Assembly: GCA_965228905.1 (NCBI GenBank)
Contig: CBDDII010000003.1
Coordinates: forward strand, 620,001 to 684,000
Direction of reading: 5' to 3'
DNA from: CALKXV01 sp965228905
GTDB taxonomy: Bacteria; Pseudomonadota; Alphaproteobacteria; Rhodobacterales; Rhodobacteraceae
DNA length: 64,000 bases
Made by a program: the position numbers and the translations under genes
Notes under the pieces: model-generated
What the model was told of the DNA's origin: nothing
The model's input: only the letters and a program-made list of their open reading frames with translations
Databases searched by the model: none
Shown: one piece after another, positions 17,802-27,051 of the stretch
Layout of the letters: the number at the start of each line of letters is the position of its first letter
Position numbering within the stretch: the stretch's first letter is position 1

Positions 17802-18626
17802 TTAGTTAACGGACCAGATCCGGCGGCGCCAAGCTCCAAATGCAATTCGCAACCGCCGGATGACTGAAGGCCTTGGGAACATGTAGTAGCGCGTCCACGG
17901 CCGTGTTGGTTCTTCATCGTCGCAGTACCCGTCCATAAACGGCGCAATGTTACGACCAGCCCGAAAGGCATCGCGCACCATTGCAATCCGCTCACCCCAT
18001 TCCTGAACATGAAAAACCCGGCGCCGTGCTAGGTTTTCAAGCCGCAAACCCCAGACGTCGTTTTGTGCACAATGATACTCTACACAACCTTCGGTGTTAT
18101 ACCGCTCAAACCGCCCTTGGATCGCAACAAAATCATCCAGCATCTTTAACCAATCATTGGGGCGGATTAATACAAAATTGATGCTCATCCGTTGGGTCAA
18201 CAAAAAACCGTCATCCCCAGCGGTTTTATCGGCACGGTAGCGTTTGGTGGACCCTGTCATATACAAAAGCTCCTCATCTTCAATGCGGTCTAAAGCATGA
18301 GACAGCCAGTCAAACTCATCTGAGCGATACGGCAGCGTGTCGAGTGACACCCGGATACACCACGATGTATGAACGTTCTCGAACTGCCAGCGTAGGACCG
18401 GCAGTTCATTCTTGCGGATGTCCTCTGTTAGATCGTCCGGTGGCTGGACGAAATCAATGCCCCGAGCGCGGCAAAGATCACGCACCAGCGCTTTGGTTGC
18501 CGCATTACCCCCACAGAAGCAAACGAGCGCCTGGGGTGGGTAAGGCATGAAATCAAGCCAATCTACCAAAACCGGATAAGACGGCGCCTGCAGCAAATTC
18601 GTGATCAACGTATAACTCTTGTTCAA
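17802..18626 (-). CDS. Hypothetical protein of polysaccharide locus
   Basis: A 274-residue soluble protein that I do not recognise. It has no signal peptide or membrane segment. Visible features are an early CFCGGNAAT stretch, a central VSLDTLPYRSDEFDWL, MTGSTKRYRAD and NFVLIRPNDWL. The last 35 residues are rich in Arg and aromatic residues. The pattern of alpha/beta segments with an acidic motif would be compatible with a GT-A-like glycosyltransferase, but I see no clear DxD. It stands alone between rfbF and the divergent acyltransferase, with no close operon partner. Confidence 0.7.
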   Translation of the reverse strand: MNKSYTLITNLLQAPSYPVLVDWLDFMPYPPQALVCFCGGNAATKALVRDLCRARGIDFVQPPDDLTEDIRKNELPVLRWQFENVHTSWCIRVSLDTLPYRSDEFDWLSHALDRIEDEELLYMTGSTKRYRADKTAGDDGFLLTQRMSINFVLIRPNDWLKMLDDFVAIQGRFERYNTEGCVEYHCAQNDVWGLRLENLARRRVFHVQEWGERIAMVRDAFRAGRNIAPFMDGYCDDEEPTRPWTRYYMFPRPSVIRRLRIAFGAWRRRIWSVN

Positions 18627-18866
18627 TGTAGTTCTTTCTCTCGTACATTAGACCTACGCAAAAGCACTTTGCGGCAGCGCAGTATTTGCATAGCCTTGGG
18701 TTACAGTCCATACTGGAGGAAGTGCGGGCGTGCTAAGCTACGTCGCTAATTCTCGCCATGGCTTTGCTTGTACATTGACGTTGTGATTGTGTAGGCGCCT
18801 CGGAGGTAGAAATCTGCCATTCGCAGGTTTTATGTTGTTGATTGACGTGTACAGTGGAGTAAACAC

Positions 18867-20795
18867 ATGATCTATAGGCGGGAGATAGACGGCCTCCGGG
18901 CTGTCGCGGTGCTGCCAGTCATCTTTTATCATGCTGGGTTCTCCACTTTTTCCGGTGGGTATGTTGGGGTCGATGTTTTTTTCGTGATCTCCGGCTACTT
19001 GATCACCGGAATTCTCATAAAAGATCTCATGGATGGACAGTTTTCTATCCTTAAGTTCTACGAGCGACGCGCCCGGCGCATCCTACCGGCTCTAATGGTT
19101 GTAACTGCGGTCTCAGTTCCGCTCGCGGCGGTATTGATGACACCCGCACCCTTCCAGAACTTTGCCCAAAGTGTCCTTTCGATCTCATTGTTTCTATCAA
19201 ATGTCTTTTTTTACTCAGAGCAGGCGGACTACTTCCGGCAGGAATCTGAACTGCTCCCACTCCTGCACACCTGGAGCCTCGCGGTCGAAGAACAATTCTA
19301 CATCGTGTTCCCGGTGCTTTTGGCTATCTTGTGGAGGTTTGGGCGACGTCCGGTCCTATTGGTAATGGGAATCACCGCGATCGCCAGCTTCATGCTGGCG
19401 GAATGGGGCTCGCACCGCTGGGTGATTGCCAACTTCTACCTCTCCCCGTCGCGCGCTTGGGAACTGCTAGTAGGTTCTTTTTGCGCCTTTGCTCTTTCAG
19501 GAAAGCGCCCGCGCAGTAACAATTTGCTCAGTGTGGCTGGTCTGGCAATGGTTCTGGTTCCGATCTTTGCCTATGATGCAAGCGTGCCCTTTCCCGGCGT
19601 CTACGCCATTGTACCGGTCCTGGGCACAGCATTAATTATTCTGTTCGCCGATGAGAGTACATTCATTGCGAAAGGGTTATCTCTGCGGGCCGTTGTTCTG
19701 GTGGGGCTCGTCAGCTACAGTGCCTATCTTTGGCACCAACCGATCTTTGTTTTCGCCCGACTTTATGGCGGCATCGACCTCCATGGCCCCCGAGTGATCC
19801 TGTTAATTGGTCTGTCGCTAGTCGTTGCCTATTTATCGTGGCGCTATATTGAACAGCCCTTCAGACATCAAGCAGGCGGCTTGCCGCCAAGACTTCTATC
19901 GACGCAAAAAAGTGTCTTTGCAGCCAGTATCGCCAGCCTGACTGCCTGCTTTGTCTTCGGCGCTTACGGCCATCTGCGCGACGGCTTGCCGAACCGCTTT
20001 GATCCGCCTAAATTCGTCACCGCGGGGCAGTTTGAACTGCCCCAGATCAAGAACGGATACTGCTTTTACTCGATATTCACCGATGACAGCCTAAAGGTTG
20101 GCGAGCAGGGGCTGAAGTGCCGGTTGGGACATATTGAAATGCCCAACACCCGCATGCTTCTCTTCGGCGATTCATATGCTGGACAATGGGAGCCTTTCTG
20201 GAACCTGGTCGGCGCTGCCAAGAAGATCGATGTTCATGCCGTAACCTCAAACTGGTGTGGCCCATCTTTGAATGACAACGCTTTTCCCCGGGCTGGGTTG
20301 GGTAATCAATACCATTCCCAGTGCCTTATAAACCGGGCATTCTTAGCCGACAACATGGCCGAATATGACCTCATCGTCTATGCGGGAGAATGGGACCAAA
20401 TTGAAAACTACGGCTATCTTGGCGACGTCATCTCCTTGCTGGAAAACACACTGACGCAGACCGACGCGCAGATTATCTTGATGGCGACACCTATTAAGTT
20501 CACTCCGCAATCAGTCGAACGAGCGGTTTACTTCTCGGACGGTTCCCGATTAGTGAGGCGCGCCAAGCATGAAGCACAACTGGCCAAAATTCACAGTGGA
20601 TTGGCGGACTTTGCTGCAAGTCAGGATCGGGTTCATTTCTGGAACCGGGAAACGATTTTCGGTGAGGATGCCGTCTTGTCCATCGATGATCTGCCTTACT
20701 CGCTTGATGGCGGCCACGTCAGTATTTACGGTTCGCTGCAGGCAGCCAAGTCTTTCTTAGACCGTCAACAACCCATTCCGGCCGTTGGAAATTGA
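18867..20795 (+). CDS. Acyltransferase 3 with C-terminal SGNH domain (OafA/YrhL type)
   Basis: A 642-residue membrane protein. The first ~360 residues are an acyltransferase-3 domain with ten or so membrane helices, the EIDGLRAVAVLPVIFYHAGF signature and GVDVFFVISGYLIT. A linker leads to a periplasmic SGNH domain with LLFGDSYAGQWEPFW (nucleophile Ser) and a C-terminal SLDGGHVSIYG (catalytic Asp-His pair). Such proteins move acetyl or other acyl groups across the membrane onto polysaccharide. The ATG at 18867 directly precedes the signature. The 240 bases upstream separate it from a divergent gene. Confidence 0.92.
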   Translation: MIYRREIDGLRAVAVLPVIFYHAGFSTFSGGYVGVDVFFVISGYLITGILIKDLMDGQFSILKFYERRARRILPALMVVTAVSVPLAAVLMTPAPFQNFAQSVLSISLFLSNVFFYSEQADYFRQESELLPLLHTWSLAVEEQFYIVFPVLLAILWRFGRRPVLLVMGITAIASFMLAEWGSHRWVIANFYLSPSRAWELLVGSFCAFALSGKRPRSNNLLSVAGLAMVLVPIFAYDASVPFPGVYAIVPVLGTALIILFADESTFIAKGLSLRAVVLVGLVSYSAYLWHQPIFVFARLYGGIDLHGPRVILLIGLSLVVAYLSWRYIEQPFRHQAGGLPPRLLSTQKSVFAASIASLTACFVFGAYGHLRDGLPNRFDPPKFVTAGQFELPQIKNGYCFYSIFTDDSLKVGEQGLKCRLGHIEMPNTRMLLFGDSYAGQWEPFWNLVGAAKKIDVHAVTSNWCGPSLNDNAFPRAGLGNQYHSQCLINRAFLADNMAEYDLIVYAGEWDQIENYGYLGDVISLLENTLTQTDAQIILMATPIKFTPQSVERAVYFSDGSRLVRRAKHEAQLAKIHSGLADFAASQDRVHFWNRETIFGEDAVLSIDDLPYSLDGGHVSIYGSLQAAKSFLDRQQPIPAVGN

Positions 20796-20889
20796 TATTT
20801 CCGTTACGGCTATGCGGATGCCACTTCAGCATAATGCGAAGAACAAAATGAGACTGTGCCACCATTGGATTCCAATATTGAAGCTTCCC

Positions 20890-21217
20890 TGAGACCCGAC
20901 GTCCCTCCAGCCTTTGGGAAAGGCCTTCGGTTGATTTCTGATCTCAGGCTGCCTTGGTTTCCAGTCTCGATTTCATCGCAAATTCCCATGGCGTGAAGTT
21001 GCCTGGGGATAAGTGCGGTCTGGTGTGGTTGTAGTCCTCCTTCCATTCGATGATTTTCTTGCGGGCTTCGGCCAGCGATGAAAAAAATTCGTTCAAGAAG
21101 CTCGTCCCGGTAGCCACCGTTGGAACTTTCGACAAAGGTGTTCCACATGGGCTTTCAGGCGCGATGTAGTGCCAGTCGATCCGCGTATCCTGGCACCATC
21201 TGAGCACCGCCATACTG
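20890..21217 (-). pseudogene. IS3-C orfB C-terminal remnant
   Basis: Encodes CQDTRIDWHYIAPE and, after frame changes, EARKKIIEWKEDYNHTRPHLSPGNFTPWEFA, the end of an IS3-family transposase. An inverted-repeat-like end TGAGACCCGACGTCCCTCC is at 20890. The fragment begins abruptly at the IS3-A end at 21218, about a dozen bases after where its own DNG codons would be. It matches the better preserved copy at 48186-48545. Confidence 0.8.
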
Positions 21218-21271
21218 TGTCCTTCCCCCCTAGAACTGGGCCATTACATTGGCCGGGAAAGGGGATTGGGC

Positions 21272-21559
21272 ATGGCGAGGAAGCGACATTCAGACGAAGA
21301 TATCTTGAAGCTGCTTCGTGAGATTGAGCTGAAGCTGACGGCTGGTGATGATGTGGCATCGGCGTGTCGGAGCGTCGGGATCAGCGATGCGACGTATTAC
21401 AACTGGCGGAGGCGGTTTGGCGGGAGGGGCCGGTCGCAGCTGTCGGAATTGAAGAACCTGGAAAAAGAGAATGCGCGGCTGAAGAAGATCGTCGCCGAAC
21501 TCGAACTGGATAAGCTCATCCTCAAGGAAAGCCTGAACCATCTAAAGCCCAGGGCCTGA
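21272..21559 (+). CDS. IS3-A orfA (copy 2)
   Basis: Identical in translation to the 95-residue OrfA at 10129-10416; intact helix-turn-helix and zipper. Confidence 0.9.
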   Translation: MARKRHSDEDILKLLREIELKLTAGDDVASACRSVGISDATYYNWRRRFGGRGRSQLSELKNLEKENARLKKIVAELELDKLILKESLNHLKPRA

Positions 21560-21633
21560 CCACAGAGGAGCTCCGTCAGGCCGTCATTCACACACGCCAG
21601 AAGCTCGCGACGTCTGAGCGACGGACGTGCCGG

Positions 21634-22111
21634 GTGATCGGCCTCGCGCGGAGCTCCCTGCAGTATCGACCTGTCCCGCGAGATGATGATGCACTGCGGC
21701 TTGCTCTGATCCGGTTGGCGAAGCAGTACGGGCGATATGGCTACCGCAAGGTCACGGAGCTGCTTCACATGGAAGGCTGGCAGGTCAATCACAAGAAGGT
21801 TGAGCGGCTCTGGCGGGAAGAGGGGTTACAGCTTCCGCAGCGCCACAAGAAACGCAAGCGGCTCTACCACAAGGACAGCTCGATCATCCGGTTGAGGCCG
21901 ACGCATCCGAACCATGTTTGGGCAATAGACTTCGTGCACGACAAACTCAGCAATGGGCGCAGTTACAAGATGCTGACGGTTATCGATGAGTTCACGCGGC
22001 AGGCCTTGGCTGTTGTGGTCCGCACCAAGATGGGTGCCGACGATGTACTCGAAGCACTCTATCCGCTCCTGCTGCGCCACGGTTCCCCAGAGTATATCCG
22101 ATCCGATAACG
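21634..22111 (+). pseudogene. IS3-A orfB N-terminal half (copy 2)
   Basis: Same fragment as at 9577-10054. It ends at IRSDN, where IS110 copy 2 begins. Confidence 0.9.
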
Positions 22112-23736
22112 TCCTATGTCGGGAACTTCCGGCTGTTTAGGTCAGCAGGTCATGGGGCATCCGGCAAACCGGATGCCCTACAATCCTTGCCCAGACGGGC
22201 TCTGCCGTCAAGAAATGATCTCTTCCATAGCAAACACAGGGTACGCGCGATGGCGGCCCTCACCGTCCTTAATACGAGATCCCATTTCCCAAGCAGAAGG
22301 CCCAAACATTATCTACGAGGTCAGCACACTGCCTCCACGGCTCATCAGAGAGAGGTCCTTCCGCCTGGGCTCACCCCCTCGAAGAAGGGGCGATAGGGTT
22401 CGCCGTGTTTGACCACGGCGTGTACGGTGCGCGCCATCTTTGCTGCGATTGCGGTGTAGGCCTTGCGACGCAGATGGGCATTGTGACGGTCTTTGGAGAT
22501 GTAGCGCTCGAACTTGTCGCGGAAGCTGTTGGTCCGCTTCAGTACTGCGGTCTGGCCGGCCATCCAGAGCGTGCGGCGCAACCGGGCATTGCCGTACTTC
22601 GAGATCCGGCTCTGGCCGCGGAACATGCCCGACTGCACGGTGGCAAGGTCCATGCCGCAGAACTTCAGAAACTGCCGGTGATGGCGAAAACGACGCAGGT
22701 CACCGGCCTCGGCCAGGATGGTCATGGCGTTGATCGGGCCGATCCCGGGAATGGTTGTCAGCAGCTGATAATCGGGGAGGTCCGAAAGTAATTCGACGGC
22801 CCGCGCCTCAATGATATCGCGCTGTCGGATTAGGCTTCTGCCTTCAGCCAACACCAAGCGGAACATGCGGACAGCGTCAGAATCCGGCTGAACTGGCAAG
22901 CCCACCGAGCCAACGGCCGTGGCATAAATATCTGAGAGCAAACGCTCTTTGGACACTTTGCGTCCAACCACTTTCCATGCATCGGCAATGAATGCCTCCC
23001 GGCTCATCGCTGTGATCATATGCGGGGTTGAATACTTCTCGAGGAAAGCCAGGAACCAGTCGGTTCTCGAATTCCGGTGAAATCGTTCGGCCTCGGGGAA
23101 GTAGAGCGGCAGATAATGTGTCAGGATGCGATGCCACAGCTCGGTCTTCGAACGGGAGACGATCTCATGGGTCTTTGACAGTTCCTGAATGTCGGCGGTC
23201 CCGGTCACCAACGGATCGTGAAAGAACTGAACCGCGCCGATCTCCAGCATATGCAGGATGACCTGGGCGTCCTTAGGATCGTTCTTATCCCAACTGTTAT
23301 GCAGAGCTTCTCGCGTTCGCGCCAGACCGACGGAGGACACAAGCTTCAACTCGAATCCGACCTGTCCGAGATGGTGAGCCAAGACACGGTGATAATTGCC
23401 GGTCGCCTCAAACCCGATCCGCACTGGCAGATCATAGCTGGCAAGAGCGGCTGAGAGGCGCTGAAAATCCTCCAAGGTGTTCGTAACTGTCATGCGGCGG
23501 CGGCGCTTCTTGCCGGGAATGCTGATCAGCACCTCATGTCGATGCTTGGATATGTCGATGGCGACCAACAAGGTCGAAAGGGTAGCATAGGTAGTGGTCA
23601 TAGCCGGTCTCCTCAGCGGCGTGGTTATGCAAAACCACTGTTGAGACCTGAGACCCGGTTATGGCCACCCGCTGCGCAGTTTGAGGGCTGCGCAGGCGGC
23701 CATAACCTCTTAGCGGCGCTTCTTCCCGAGGTGCTA
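22112..23736 (-). mobile_element. IS110-family element, copy 2
   Basis: 1625 bp with the same ends as copy 1. The flanks are GATCCGATAACG on the left and CGGCCCCGAG on the right, i.e. the split SDN-GPE codons of IS3-A. It lies antisense to the host transposase gene. Confidence 0.9.
22345..23601 (-). CDS. IS110-family transposase, copy 2
   Basis: 418 residues, identical in translation to copy 1; intact DEDD and Transposase_20 motifs. Confidence 0.95.
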   Translation of the reverse strand: MTTTYATLSTLLVAIDISKHRHEVLISIPGKKRRRRMTVTNTLEDFQRLSAALASYDLPVRIGFEATGNYHRVLAHHLGQVGFELKLVSSVGLARTREALHNSWDKNDPKDAQVILHMLEIGAVQFFHDPLVTGTADIQELSKTHEIVSRSKTELWHRILTHYLPLYFPEAERFHRNSRTDWFLAFLEKYSTPHMITAMSREAFIADAWKVVGRKVSKERLLSDIYATAVGSVGLPVQPDSDAVRMFRLVLAEGRSLIRQRDIIEARAVELLSDLPDYQLLTTIPGIGPINAMTILAEAGDLRRFRHHRQFLKFCGMDLATVQSGMFRGQSRISKYGNARLRRTLWMAGQTAVLKRTNSFRDKFERYISKDRHNAHLRRKAYTAIAAKMARTVHAVVKHGEPYRPFFEGVSPGGRTSL

Positions 23737-24040
23737 CGGCCCCGAGTTCGCAGCAGAGGCGATGCAGGGCTGGCTTCGACGCGTTGGCATCAAGCCGATC
23801 CGCATTTACCCGGGATCGCCCTGGGAGAACGGATACAACGAGCGGTTCAATGGGACATTACGGCGAGAGGTCCTCAATGCGGAGTGGTTCACGACCACTA
23901 AGCAAGCTCAGATCGTCATCAATCACTGGCTCAGGCAGTACAATCAAACCCGGCCGCATCAGGCACTCAACATGCGCCCACCAGTTCCAGAAACCATATT
24001 AGAGAACGCGCCGATTAGTGGCCCAGACACAGGGGGCTAG
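23737..24040 (+). pseudogene. IS3-A orfB C-terminal half (copy 2)
   Basis: Continuation of the fragment at 21634-22111 after the IS110 insertion; identical to 7648-7951. Confidence 0.9.
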
Positions 24041-24183
24041 ACACAGGGGGCTAGACACCCCCGTTTTTCACTAATCCGTAGACTAAGATATAACTAAACG
24101 ACCTCTTGCCCTCGACGCTGAGAACGTTTTGGCTCATCATCTAGAGATATGAAGCATCCTTTGATTTAAGCCGCCGAAAGAGT

Positions 24184-24924
24184 CTAATATTGTACCAAGT
24201 ATTGGGCGATCTGATCCGCCCAGACTCTATAGCCCGCGCCCAGAAGATGAACGCCATCGTTGGTGAGTTCTGGATGTAGGCCGGTGTGTGGGTCGGTCAT
24301 TGCCGGGTTCAGGTCGATGTATTCGAAGTTATTTCCCGCTGCATATTCCCTCAGCGAAGCATTGAGCGACCTAATGTCGTCAATGTGTGTTCGACAAAGA
24401 GGCGACGAACATTCCATTATTGATTGCACATGAATCTCCATGCCATCGGAACTAAGTACGCTAGCGATCTCGTGATAATTTTTCAATATCACTTCATTTT
24501 TGCGCCTTTTGAAGATGTCGTTAATTCCCAACAGAATGAATGCCTTTTTAGCCTTAAGCGATCTGATTGTATTCAGTCTGTCTAGCACGTCCGCAGTGGT
24601 GTCTCCCCAAATTCCGCGGTTTGCTATTTGGAACTTCGGAAAAATCTCTTGCCAAATACCTTCATCCGTAAGCGAGTCACCGACCATGACAATGTCGACA
24701 CTTTGGGAAAACATCTCGAAATGGGTCTGGCTACGCTCTACGCGCGGAACTCTAGCGCGGTTTGCCCGTGAGTCAAAGTCAATTTCTTCCGCGCCGATCA
24801 TAAAGTCTTTAGCGGCCGCGATTTGCGAATAAGGGAAGTGCTTATACGTTCCCGCACTCAATCCCAACGCAAAGGCTGAGATTGCCGGAACAACAGCCGT
24901 GGCGACGGCGCGTATTGATGGCAA
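24184..24924 (-). CDS. SGNH/GDSL-type esterase, exported
   Basis: A 246-residue hydrolase with the four SGNH blocks: VMVGDSLTDEG (Ser), NRGIWGD (Gly), LLGINDI (Asn) and DGVHL (Asp-His). The N-terminus has a hydrophobic stretch (VPAISAFALGLSAG) that looks like a signal peptide or anchor, so it probably acts in the periplasm. The start is a TTG at 24924 placed five bases after a strong AGGAGA; no ATG fits. De-acetylation or acyl trimming of the polysaccharide is a reasonable role given the acyltransferases here, but that is an inference. Confidence 0.82.
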   Translation of the reverse strand: MPSIRAVATAVVPAISAFALGLSAGTYKHFPYSQIAAAKDFMIGAEEIDFDSRANRARVPRVERSQTHFEMFSQSVDIVMVGDSLTDEGIWQEIFPKFQIANRGIWGDTTADVLDRLNTIRSLKAKKAFILLGINDIFKRRKNEVILKNYHEIASVLSSDGMEIHVQSIMECSSPLCRTHIDDIRSLNASLREYAAGNNFEYIDLNPAMTDPHTGLHPELTNDGVHLLGAGYRVWADQIAQYLVQY

Positions 24925-25163
24925 GTCTGTCTCCTAATGTGATCCACAGGAATGAATTCTAAACTATTGTCTACGAGAACTCCAACCTTTGATGCAATGA
25001 ACGCAGCTTCAAAATGAAGCGTGCGGTTCATAAGGATAGTCATTGCAATCTCGAACGACATCACACCGGCGCGAGGATTCGCATTGCCCGCCGAGCTTAC
25101 CTTGCCGGATTAGAACCGACCTTAGTCCGCGCCTAAGTTTCATTTTCGAATACTTAGCGGGCT

Positions 25164-26031
25164 TGTCCTTCCCCCGTAAAACTGGGCCATTACATTGGGC
25201 ACCGAAGGGGGAGTTGGCATGGCGAGGAAGCGACATTCGGACGAAGACATCTTGAAGCTGCTGCGTGAGATCGAGTTGAAGCTGAGTGCTGGCGCGGATG
25301 TTGCCTCAGCGTGCCGCGGCGTCGGGATCAGCGATGCGACATACTACAACTGGCGGAAGCGCTTCGGCGGAATGGGCATTCAGGCGGTGTATCGCAGGCC
25401 GAACACCTCAAAACCGGTACCCGGTCACAAGGTATATCCGTATTTGTTGAGAAAGCTGGCCGTGACGCGCGCGAACCAGGTCTGGGCAATGGACATCACC
25501 TACATCCCCATGGCACGCGGGTTCGTCTAACAGGTTGCCGTGCTGGACTGGTTCAGCCGGAAGGTTCTGGCGTGGCGGCTGTCGACGACACTGGAAGCCG
25601 AACCATGTGTCGAAGCTCTGAAAGAGGCGATGCACCACATCATGGTAAGCCAGAGATCATGATTCCGGACCAGGGCAGCTAATTCACACCCATCGACTTC
25701 ATCAAAACGCTGAAGGAAGCTGACATCCAGATCAGCATGGACGGCAAAGGCGCGTGGCGGGACGCACGTGTTCGTTGAACGGCTTTGGCGGACGATCAAA
25801 TACGAAGATGTCTACCTGAACGCATACGACGGCATCTCGGCTGCATGGGACATGCCTGCGTCGATATCTGAAGTTCTACAACACGCGGAGACCGCATTCA
25901 TCGCTGGACGGGCAAACGCCCAATCAGGCATATCTCAACCCGTCGAGACCAATCCCGGTCGCGGCACAACCCAGCGAGAAGTCCACTTAGGAAACGGCGC
26001 AAAACTGTTCAGACAAACCGAACCACCTTTG
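25164..26031 (+). pseudogene. Chimeric IS3 remnant: IS3-A-like orfA joined to IS3-D orfB
   Basis: It opens with an IS3-A-type terminal repeat (TGTCCTTCCCCCGTAAAAC) and an orfA (MARKRHSDEDILKLLREIE). After the conserved WRKRFGGMG the frame passes straight into GIQAVYRRPNTSKPVPGHK, which belongs to orfB of a different IS3 group. That orfB then has a stop after PMARGFV and frame breaks at 25640-25770. It ends with RLWRTIKYEDVYLNAYDG and YNTRRPHSSLDGQTPNQAYL near 26031. A partial inverted copy of the end is at 28190-28550. Confidence 0.8.
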
Positions 26032-26062
26032 TTGTTTTTGCCCGCGACGCCCCATGGTCATA

Positions 26063-27013
26063 TCAACGAGAAAGAGCGTCGATGTATGCCAGAGTGCGAT
26101 CACACGCTCCAATGTAACGCTCCATGGGAAACTGATCTAGCTCTGCTCCCAGTTTCCCCAACGCCAAAAAACAGTAAATTTCAAACTCCAGTGCCGAAAT
26201 GCCTAAAGAATCGGTGTATGACGCGACAAACTTCTTATTCTTGCTGGCTCCATATCCAAACAAAGAACGGCATAGTCTCATCCAATCAAAACAAGGATAG
26301 CCATCGAGTCGTGCACCGCCCCAATCAATCACAGAGAAATCGCCAAGGGCTGGATTGATGTTTGTAAACGCTCTCCTTTCAAACATTACATTGCCGATCC
26401 AGAAATCGCCATGCTGGACGGCGGTAAACCAGCGCATTTCTTTTTTTCGTACAATCTCGAGATATTCGGCTGCACGAATTCTAACTTTGTCAGAAACATT
26501 TTCACTATCTCTAAGTGAAACGAGCGGCTCCAAGAAATAACGTTCAAACTCTTTTGGTGTATCTCGATAAAGCATTGTCTCTTTCGCAAGTCCCACTATC
26601 CAAGGGAGCGTCCGACTTGCTGCTCTGTACTTTTGGGTTGCTCGTACGATGCGATACTCCGAAATCGGACTTAATCGAGAAAAGGCAGCGTATGTACGCT
26701 CGCCAATTTTTCCTTTTGCGATTGGTTTTTGGATATGAAGACTAACTTGTGGACTGACCCTCCTTGCAATTTCGTGTGCTTGGGAAACATTGAAATGAAC
26801 AGCCTCGGGATACAAAGTGTTTGAAATTAAAACGACAACATCGTTTTCACTTTTCTTTCCATCAACATAGAACGCCAAAGTTGCGTCTTTAACACGACCT
26901 TTTCCTTCGGGGCGGGTGATCGAGAGCGTGGTTGACGGTTCTAAAGTATTTCCAAGGCATTTTGAGATGCGCTCGACGATCTCAAGTACTTCTTTATGAA
27001 TTTGATTGCGCAA
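26063..27013 (-). CDS. APH-family phosphotransferase (small-molecule kinase-like)
   Basis: A 316-residue protein of the aminoglycoside/choline kinase fold. The Brenner-type catalytic loop is VQHGDFWIGNVMF (HGDxxxGN) and the metal-binding segment is VIDWGGARLDGYPCFDW; both are intact. An N-terminal nucleotide-binding lobe is less obvious. Family members phosphorylate sugars, choline, amino acids or drugs. It sits 38 bases downstream of galE on the same strand, so a sugar or alcohol substituent of the polysaccharide is more likely than drug resistance. Substrate is unknown. Confidence 0.75.
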   Translation of the reverse strand: MRNQIHKEVLEIVERISKCLGNTLEPSTTLSITRPEGKGRVKDATLAFYVDGKKSENDVVVLISNTLYPEAVHFNVSQAHEIARRVSPQVSLHIQKPIAKGKIGERTYAAFSRLSPISEYRIVRATQKYRAASRTLPWIVGLAKETMLYRDTPKEFERYFLEPLVSLRDSENVSDKVRIRAAEYLEIVRKKEMRWFTAVQHGDFWIGNVMFERRAFTNINPALGDFSVIDWGGARLDGYPCFDWMRLCRSLFGYGASKNKKFVASYTDSLGISALEFEIYCFLALGKLGAELDQFPMERYIGACDRTLAYIDALSR

Positions 27014-27051
27014 GACACGCCCCTTAATTCTTGGTGGATCAAAAGGGTAGG

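Larger units (their letters stand above)
21218..24043 (+). mobile_element. IS3-A copy 2, interrupted by IS110 (inverted copy of 7645-10470)
   Basis: Same 2826-bp block as copy 1, in the opposite orientation, with identical translations throughout. The right terminus is followed by a 14-base repeat of the end sequence (ACACAGGGGGCTAG twice at 24027-24054). Flanks ACTG and CAGG give no target duplication. With copy 1 it frames 10.7 kb of nucleotide-sugar genes. Confidence 0.9.

Noticed and set aside
22405..22791. Open frames antisense to the IS110 transposase (repeated at each copy)
   Set aside because: They recur only because the IS110 recurs; codon pattern and motifs support the transposase strand.
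7645..24043. Simple composite transposon bounded by the two IS3-A::IS110 blocks
   Set aside because: No shared target duplication at the outer ends, and both host transposases are broken.
26063..27013. Aminoglycoside resistance gene
   Set aside because: Only the general kinase loops match; the galE context argues for a sugar or substituent kinase.
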